DNA from: Agriotes lineatus
Lineage: Eukaryota > Arthropoda > Insecta > Coleoptera > Elateridae
Direction of reading: 5' to 3'
Assembly (NCBI GenBank): GCA_940337035.1
Contig: OW679203.1
Span: forward strand, 29,459,495 to 29,523,494
Length of the DNA stretch: 64,000 bases
The translations under genes and the position numbers were made by a program. Positions 57,020-64,000 of the stretch are shown here, piece after piece; the first letter of the stretch is position 1, and every line of letters begins with the position of its first letter. Under the pieces are notes generated by a model. It was not told the origin of the DNA and searched no databases. It saw only the letters and a list, made by a program, of their open reading frames with translations.

Positions 57020-58125
57020 GTCGGACATGCGGGTGTGAATTTGCAAGCCAGCGGTGTTATAAATAGAACAAAACCCGTGATGGGCGGGAAGCAACGAAAC
57101 TGAGAGAGTCGCTGCAAAACTAGCGACTCGTGTGTGTATCGTCCCTGATTAATAAAGGCACTAAAGTGCACAGAATAGTGAGTTATTGGCATTATTTGCC
57201 GCCGACACAAAGAAGTTCCTGTGTGGGAACAGAAGCTACGAAGGCATCAAACCAAATGGGCAGCGCTTTACCAAATGTTTGCTGCATCTTCCATAGAAAG
57301 AAGTCGATGTCGCAACGCCACAGAGGTATTGCTCTTGACCAGGCTCGGGGACACTTGGGGGCCACCGAATGCAAGGTTAGTTGACAGTTAAAACTGCAAT
57401 ACGAAGTAAGGAAGCGATTGCCACATTTTTGACAATTGGTTCAATAAATAATTGCGACTGTCGTGCCCAAGATAACGGGGAATTACCCGCAACCAGTACG
57501 CAGTCATCGCGTCGTTTGCTGACACAGCGTGTCGCTAGATTTGAACGTGACAAAGCAGTGTTCATAGCATAGCGCTTTCAGCAACAAGCGCATTTAAAGA
57601 ATGGACAGCTTCGCCTTTAGTGTATTTGTGAAGGAATTTAAATACATTTTGACTTTGCGTCGACGGTTGAACATTAACACACTATTTAAGGTGCTTTCAT
57701 GCATGTAGCGTACAGTCTTGTTATATAAATATTGTGTAATTTTACATGCATTTTTATGTAATAACGCGGGTAGAAATAGCTTTCGATCGTAGATAATTAA
57801 AGTATTGTTGACGGCTTCACTGTATGTTTGGACGTCGATTATTCTTGTTGTTTTATACACATGTATTCCCCTGTATTTGTGTTTTTCTTACAGATTATAT
57901 ATCTTTTTATGTAAAACTGTTGGTTTTTTATTGCTGTCAGTGTTTGCATGCATAATATCAGCATTCCAGGTGACAAGGAGCAAATCCAAAACAATATTAG
58001 CTTCCCTTAGCCGCACTGACGATTTTAATAGAGTTTTATGCCTCTACGACTGCTTAAGCTAGCGAACCCAGGGCAATGTAAATTAATAGTACAGTAGAGT
58101 ATAGGGCTAAGTAAACGTACTGCTA
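57020..58125 (+). repeat. ~1.1-kb repeat, left copy of an inverted pair
   Basis: Matches the reverse complement of 62165-63285 along its whole length. CATCTTCCATAGAAAGAAGT (57288) and GGACACTTGGGGGCCACCG (57350) lie in the first half; ATTATATATCTTTTTATGTAAA (57894) and GAGTTTTATGCCTCTACGACTG (58031) lie in the second. It includes TATAAATAGA (57059), ATTAATAAAGGC (57149), a donor-like AAGGTTAG and an acceptor-like TTTTTCTTACAG. These hint at a transcribed element, perhaps an LTR or leader, but its class is unknown to me. Confidence 0.65.
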
Positions 58126-60540
58126 TATATGATATTCACGAAGTATTGTAACCTCAAAATACGTGGAACAGGAATGATACAAAACTCTTGAGAATAAATA
58201 TAGTTAAGATACATAATAATTTTTAAGAATTTCCAGCCTCGCTTGATATTTGTACGTATTAAGCAAACGCCCTATTAAGTGCCTAAGTTATTGTATATTG
58301 AAGTGCAAAATATCATTTTATCTTTTAAACAGTTGCTAGAAACTCCCCAAGCTAACATTGATCAAATTAAGTACATCCTTAAAGTTTCAATGTCACCAGA
58401 ATGATTAGATAAAATCATAAAACTAAATTCTTATTGATATTTTGTTCCAATTGTCAAGACACAATGTATTTATATTAAATTGAAATCTGTCTGAGAAATT
58501 TTAAACTAATGTGTTAGGATACCCGCAGTATTTTTAGAAATATTCACGTATCTCATTTAGATCTTTTGCTTTATGAAAATAACTTCTTTCCAACAGTTGA
58601 AGTAATTTTCTTTTAATGAGTAAAAATTGTGATAAACACAGTTGAAAAATTATATTTAAGATTCTTGCAGATGCAAAAAGTTTAGCTCTCTGAAACGGAA
58701 ATGGTAATATCATGTTGTATCGTTCCTCTATTTCTTTTTCTAATTATGTAGATCTAAAAATACGATTGGGTCTGAAGTCGCTATTGCAAGTTTAAAATAG
58801 AGAATTTCAAAATGATCATCTTTTGGGCACAATATCCTAACGTACAAGCTCAGAAGTCCGATAAAAACATCGAGATATTGTAATCTTATCTAAAAGTTTT
58901 TTGGTTTAATTCTAAACATTCGGCGACCTCTCAGTCGTCACCTTTTTGTTTGGAAGTCTTTCTGCTATAAACGGTACATAATATAACCACAAAGAATTTT
59001 TTATGTTGTATTCGTCTCCTAATGTAGACTTAAGGCCTTAATTGCAAAACAACAAAATATATTTTAAAGTTTTTCCTGGATTTGAAGGTATGAAAATTGG
59101 AAGAAATTTTAAACACTTGACATTTTGCCATTGTTAAATTCAAATGTATGTCACTGATTTCTAAATATACAGAACTGACGTCAATGTTTCAGCCTAATTG
59201 AATCATTGCCGAAACTTCGCAGCTTTAAAGTTCTGCAAATTAATCCCGAAGCATCAATCGCGACGCTGGGGAAGAGCTGAAATTGGCAGTTTCAATGTTC
59301 GAATTTTGATGGATGGGCGATCGGTGCCAGGCAAAATTGAGTTTCTTTGAAAAATTATTTAATTGCCGGCGCAGGGCCGGCTTCGATGGAAGCTCGTTAC
59401 GATGCCAGCCAGCTTCTGGTTACTGGTTAATTTTATGCTTGGTTACAAGCAGTCTGGTCGTTATCGGGCGATATCAAAATCGGAGCTTAAAAGCATAAAA
59501 GTCCGCACTCTGCGCATCGCCTAATCTTCCTTAGTTTTATATTATTTTTACCAAAATACGAAACTTCTAGGTGACCTTTGCAACTTTTAGCATTATTTTA
59601 TCTTATCAATATTTAGTTTTCGAATATCTGGTTTTTATATTAGGTTATTATTACATTAACGTATTTTGGTGACATTTTCGGATAGATAAATTATATCGTC
59701 AGTTTTTGAGCAATCGCGGAATAATTAAAATCCGTGCGCGAGTGCAGTGTTGTGTGTCTGTTGTAAACGTGAGTAAATCTTTGTTTTCTCTCAGTAACCG
59801 GGCATTGGTGAAATCTATATTATATAACACAATGATTTGCACATACTGAACCTGCGAGATATTTTTTTTGCGTACATTAGCCAGGGATACCAATGCGAAT
59901 GCGTCCTGTATCGCCCAGTGGCGGAACAGCTGGGGATGGCGCCAGTTTCGCTAGTAGAAATGCACCTAAATTATTTTGGAACTAAAAACAATTAAGTCGA
60001 AAGTTTGTCCGCTTATCGAACGTTTGGGCACTTGAAAGATTAAGCGATTGTTTGTTTACTTGTGATAGTTGCCAGTGACACACTTGGCATAAGCGAATTT
60101 CGATTCCCTCAGAAGCTCCGATTTTTTTGCATTTATTATTTCAATGCGACCATATATTCTTGGCGATTTTCTAATTTAAAAAATGTTAAACAAGGAGTAA
60201 TCGTCAAACCTTCAAATTTATAAATGTTGAGCCGTTTGGTATGTAAGTCATAAGCATCCACCCACCCACTAATATTTTAATTTTCGATTAAATAAACAAG
60301 TTTAGTTACTCGACATGCTATTGTAGGTTATTTCGACTGATCAAATAAAAATATAATGTAACATCAGTCAACTCGATCAGCAATTTATTTGATCACTCAA
60401 TATAGCAAAACAATTCCTGATTTCTATCCTATTTTTAACTGGATGGAATTCTCCTGGCGATAAAACAAATTGCTATAAATAATAAAATTAAAACACTGCT
60501 GGAGCCGGTGGTTTGAACTGACATAATTCGTTAGAACCCA
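58126..60540. other. AT-rich spacer; unique block at 59160-59500
   Basis: No gene or repeat recognised. The block 59160-59520 is of balanced composition and looks single-copy, a possible regulatory island. Confidence 0.35.
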
Positions 60541-60544
60541 TAAC

Positions 60545-60712
60545 CTCAACCACCGCTACATACGTATGTCGACAGCTAAGCTGTCATCTTTCGTAGCCTG
60601 GAGAAACTAACACGACAAAGTTGGTCGAAGATATGCTCTTCACCGATTCATCAGTGAAGACTTTCACTGAAGATGACAGTTTGGCTGTCGAAATACGTAA
60701 TTAGCGGGATTT
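60545..60712. repeat. Inverted repeat with hammerhead-like core (Penelope-like?)
   Basis: Left arm ATACGTATGTCGACAGCTAA and right arm complement CTGTCGAAATACGTAATTAG bracket about 80 bp. The right arm reads CTGAAGA (60667-60673), then a T, a GACAG/CTGTC stem and GAAA (60690-60693), the layout of a hammerhead core with one extra base before stem II, as at 1020-1050. It is preceded by a small hairpin made of CGGTGGTTTGA and TCAACCACCG (60505-60555). Confidence 0.55.
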
Positions 60713-61355
60713 TTTGAATTGTGCTATAAATAAGATTTAGATTAAAACAGAAGATCCTTATGCTTGCAGGCTTCTCCTTTAAAACTCTCTTTTTTGCAAA
60801 CTCTTTTTTCTTTTTCTTTATTTTAAAAATTCTTAAAATTATCTTCTTTTCCTCTTTTCTGCATATTCGCTTTAATTCAAATTATTGTTGTTCAAAATCC
60901 CTGTTCTTAAAACTATTCGTTTTCGATAATATTATTTTCTTATTTCCATATATAACTAGATTACCCAATGCTGCTAGCAGCAGTATACTGAAAAAAGATC
61001 TTTTTCAAGCTTTAATATTTGAAAACTTTTAACATACCGTTTTTCTTGGCAACTCTTTGCAAACTATTTTGCTTAAAACTGCTAGTTCTAAAAATCATAT
61101 TGTACAACACGAAATACACTGTTGAAACGTATATAGAGTTAAACTTATAAACGTATTAGGATTAATATTAAAAAATAAAGTATGATTAAAAACTATTAAT
61201 ATTTTTGTGTTACAGCTGTTTTGGTATATAATTTAGTGCAAAATTTGGAGATAATATCAGCTATTTAGTATTATTTTAATTAAGCTACTTGGAGATTCTA
61301 TATGAAAAATAAATTTCAATCTGTCTCTGTATTGTCAAGAAAAAATTATATTCAT
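60713..61355. other. No recognisable feature
   Basis: Very AT-rich; a 90-codon frame at 60760-61032 is a Phe/Leu-rich composition artefact. Confidence 0.4.
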
Positions 61356-61402
61356 CTATTATGGCTACGGAATAATTCCCAATTTATGAATGCAACAATA
61401 AA
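61356..61402. mobile_element. Half copy of the palindromic MITE
   Basis: TTATGGCTACGGAATAATTC followed by CCAATTTATGAATGCAAC matches one arm of 42059-42196. Confidence 0.55.
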
Positions 61403-61479
61403 ATTTCAAAACGCAGAAATCCCTTAAGTCTTTTTCAACTATTTCTGTTTATTTTATAAAGTTATCTACCCCACCTGTG

Positions 61480-61870
61480 ATTTTTCTTAAAATCTATGCG
61501 AATTTAAAAGATGTAGGTGATTTTATCTACCACGGCTCGTTAACCGTTTGGGGACAGCCGTATGTTAAGTTTGGATCTCTCGCATACTCCCTTCACGGGT
61601 AATGTGGTGTTTCCTGGATTTTTTAGGCTCATCTAAAACGGTTATTTCGATTAATTAGCTTTTGTAATTTACATCCTTAGCAGGTAAATGTTTGCTTTGA
61701 CGCTTGGAGGTTAGGTGTATGCAAATATTCAGGTAGCGATTTTTGGTTTATATGTTAAAAGTGAATGCCTACAACAGGCAGTGTCTCTTGTCCCACTTGT
61801 GTGGATTTATTTCTAAGATCATTCCTGTTATTACATTTTGTATTTCCTATTCTATGCCATCTCGTCTTTC
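61480..61870 (-). repeat. Dispersed repeat family, copy E (partial)
   Basis: Plus-strand words GTAGCGATTTTTGGTTTATATG (61734) and CTTGTCCCACTTGTGTG (61787) match GTAGTGATTTTTGGTGTATGT and CTTGTTCTACATGTGTG at 42566-42645. TCTATGCGAATTTAAAAG (61492) resembles the P3 start. It adjoins the LINE fragment at 61840-62152, which supports a LINE origin for the family. Confidence 0.45.
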
Positions 61871-62152
61871 TTACTATACATCCTAAAAATGTCAATTTCG
61901 CTGTCTGCATTCCCCATTCCTGTCTTTTTTATAGTGCCCATGATTCCCAATCATATGTTAGTGTCCCAGTTTATTTCTCCTGGGTATCTCTTTTTTCTTT
62001 ATCAAGCTATTAATTATGACATAGTATAAGTTGTTGCTGCTTCGGATTCTGCTATTCAGCTCTTCGAGTCTTTTAGATATTAACATCTTATTTAATTTCG
62101 CAGTGTTGATTTTCATATTACTTTTGTTTACTACCGTGTTCCATATTTCCAA
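61800..62152 (-). pseudogene. LINE C-terminal region
   Basis: From 62152 the minus strand reads EIWNTVVNKSNMKINTAKLN (family LNxWxxxLxxxNMKINxxKTK). Later comes LTYDWESWAL-type sequence near 61950 (family LTYGCESWVL), then TAKLTFLGCIVRKTRW and HRIG (family AAEMKFLRRIxGKTRxDRIRN) near 61900-61855. This is the post-RT part of an RTE-like ORF2, frame-broken. Confidence 0.7.
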
Positions 62153-62164
62153 GTAGGTACTGTT

Positions 62165-63285
62165 TAACAGTATGTTTACTTAGCCCTGTACTCTACTGTA
62201 CTATTAATTTATATTGCGCTGAGTTCGATAGCTTAAACAGTCGTAGAGACATAAAACTCTATTAAAAGCGCCAGTCCGGCCAAGGGAAGCTAATATTGCT
62301 CTGGATTTGCTCGTTGTCAGCTGGAATGTTGAAATTATGCATGCAAAACAGTGCCAACAATAAAAGCCCAACAGTTTACATAAAAAGATATATAATCTGT
62401 AAGAAAAACACAAATATAAGAAAATGCATGTACATAAAACACCAAAAATAAACGACGTCCAAACATTCAGTAAAGCTGTCAACGATATAAGCTCCTTAAT
62501 GTAAATGTCTACGGACGAAAGCTGTTTCTACTTGCGCTATTACATCAAAATATTCATATAACAAGACTATACGCTGCATGCATGAAAGCACCTTAGATAG
62601 TGCGTTAACTGTCGACGCAAAGTAAAACTCTGATAGTGCGAAATGTATTTGAATTCCGCGCACAAATACATTAGGAAAAGTTGTCTATTCACGTTCAATT
62701 CAAGCTGACGCGCTGCGTTAGCAGATGACGCAGTAACTTCGTGTTGGCTGGGAGTAAACCCCCGTTATCTTATGCAATCATCCATTGAAACAATTGTCAA
62801 AGATGTTGCAATCGCTTCTCACTTCGTGTTGCAATTTTAAATAGAAAGTAACCTTGCTTACGGTTGCTCCCAAGTGTCCTCGAGTTTGGACAAAAGTGAT
62901 GCTTCTGTGGCGTTTAGACGACTTCCTTCTATGGAAGATACAGCAACCCTTTGGTGATGCTACCAAGGTGGTTTAATGCCTTTTTAGTCTGGGTTCCCAC
63001 TCAGGATCATCATGTGTCGGCGGCCATTAATGCCAACGCCTCACTATGCTGTGCACTTTGGTGCCTTTATAATCACGCGTCGTACCTTGGGTTATATGGG
63101 ACGACACACGCACGAGTCGCTTGTTTGGCTGCGACTGCCCCCGCTGACCCTCACGACATCGTTGAAGTTATTCACAAATGCAACGCTTCAATCTTCTGGC
63201 TTCGTTCGATTTTTAACCACACTGCTGGAAAGCCGCTTTCTTGCAAATTCCAATTCCGCATCCGCGATATATCCACTGCTCTTCA
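62165..63285 (-). repeat. ~1.1-kb repeat, right copy of an inverted pair
   Basis: Reverse-complement relative of 57020-58125 with corresponding ends facing outward. Frames in the two copies (57805-58062 and 62204-62482) look alike. Between them, though, one base is gained and another lost around the CK-GF segment, so the similarity is of DNA and not of a protein under selection. Confidence 0.65.
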
Positions 63286-63698
63286 AATTAATTGGTATAT
63301 AATGAGAAATACGGTTCAGCTTTATTACTAGCAGTATATGAAAAACGGATATGAAATATGGGTGAGGCACATAAAGTGTTACAGAGCAATAGCACTCAAA
63401 CTATTGATCATATCCAAAAATGTTTCAGACAAAAGTTTCAGTGTTCGAGAAGGCCGTCATACTGGACCACCCTATTTTTTTATCGGTAGAGGCGCTGAAG
63501 CTATGTCAAGGTCAACTCCAGATTTTTAAATGGAACTATGTATTTTTTTTTCGATGACATTATTACCGATTTTAAGACAAATTCAGCTACCTGCAACACA
63601 AGGTCATTCTAGTTAGCAAAGTATGAAGATAGTCAAAAAATCGAAAAATATCGGAATAATCACTTTCAAAGGATCCACTAACCTTGGTTTGGTTCTAC
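63286..63698. other. No recognisable feature
   Basis: Short frames only. This may include the 3' end of the transposon that follows on the minus strand. Confidence 0.35.
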
Positions 63699-64000
63699 CT
63701 ACAGAAGATGCTCGAAGTGATGACCCTCGACTTGTAAGCACTTGTTAATTCGCTGATGAAAAGACCGTCTAACTTCAGCTAACATTTGTGGTGTAATTTC
63801 GGTACATGCTCGTCGTATTCTGTCTTTCATGTCGTCAGGCGTGGTAGGTGCTACCACCATTATGCGATCTTTGACAAAACCCCATAAAAAGTCATCTACT
63901 GATGTTAGATCTGGCGATCGAGGTGGCCAAGCTACAGGACCGCCTCGTCCTATCCACTTTTCGCCAAAAATCTCATTCATCACTTGTCTTAAACACAGAG
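63699..64000 (-). CDS. Tc1/mariner-superfamily transposase, C-terminal part (runs off window)
   Basis: The frame is open to the right edge (CLRQVMNEIF-type sequence precedes the listed start, so the true start is outside). It reads EKWIGRGGPVAWPPRSPDLT, then DDFLWGFVKDRI, then TPDDMKDRIRRACTEITPQM and a final HHFEHLL. The WIGRGGP and WPPRSPDLT-x-x-D-x-FLWG motifs are the end of a DDE transposase with the third acidic residue in place. SVDD replaces the usual PLDF. There are no stops in about 100 codons, so this copy may be fairly young. It differs clearly from the fragment at 44592, so a second family is present. Confidence 0.85.
   Translation of the reverse strand, partial: LCLRQVMNEIFGEKWIGRGGPVAWPPRSPDLTSVDDFLWGFVKDRIMVVAPTTPDDMKDRIRRACTEITPQMLAEVRRSFHQRINKCLQVEGHHFEHLL

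Noticed and set aside
57875..57895. Acceptor-like TTTTTCTTACAG as evidence of a host exon
   Set aside because: Present in both arms of the repeated 1.1-kb sequence, so it belongs to a repeat.
57805..58062. Similar ORFs in both arms of the inverted pair (also 62204-62482)
   Set aside because: Similarity includes a gained and a lost base that shift the frame in between, so it reflects DNA copying, not protein conservation.

Overview
The window looks like intergenic or deep intronic DNA from an insect. It is AT-rich, has no bacterial-style gene packing, and carries several metazoan repeat classes: tRNA-derived SINEs, RTE-like LINE fragments, mariner/Tc1-like transposase remnants, MITEs, Penelope-like palindromes and a Ty3/Gypsy element. 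The mix is typical of repeat-rich beetle genomes, but the order is an inference and no host gene here settles it. I see no complete host protein-coding gene. Most open frames are short, or are antisense shadows of decayed retroelement coding on the other strand.

Layout. At 0.2-3.3 kb there are palindromic KpnI/SmaI-type motifs, a long inverted repeat with a hammerhead-like core, a tRNA-derived SINE and a degenerate ~80-bp satellite. At 3.8-5.2 kb the sequence looks unique. At 5.2-5.7 kb lies a LINE endonuclease fragment (minus strand), at 6.3-7.0 kb a MITE with long terminal inverted repeats, and at 8.4-10 kb an ~880-bp duplication. The stretch 11.9-17 kb is a patchwork of LINE fragments on both strands plus a SINE. 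A TATA-Inr-ATG arrangement with a signal-peptide-like 20-codon ORF lies at 17.54-17.65 kb.

The best-defined object is a young Ty3/Gypsy element on the minus strand (21181-24895). It has 549-bp LTRs that look identical, a GTAC target duplication, a polypurine tract, and an open but internally deleted and rearranged Gag-Pol frame of 914 codons. It lacks the RT core and the first integrase Asp.

From 25 to 41 kb the sequence is sparse: a triplicated RT motif (28.6-29.0 kb), a pair of inverted related repeats (29.8 and 33.1 kb), a second SINE (35.7 kb) and an unrecognised decayed ORF (39.1-39.8 kb). The best candidate for a host exon is 88 bp at 41933-42020, with good splice signals and a C2H2-like Cys pair. 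From 42 to 56.7 kb there are more LINE and transposase remnants, copies of one dispersed repeat family (also seen at 18, 32 and 61 kb), a GC-rich island with a CTCF-like motif (52.3 kb), and a mariner apparently nested in a LINE (55.0-56.7 kb). At 57.0-63.3 kb a ~1.1-kb sequence occurs twice in inverted orientation around ~4 kb. The window ends inside a Tc1/mariner-superfamily transposase running off the right edge.

The genes do not work together as a system. The window mainly records successive transposon insertions, with islands of apparently unique sequence that may be cis-regulatory. All alignments were made by eye, so identities and boundaries are approximate.
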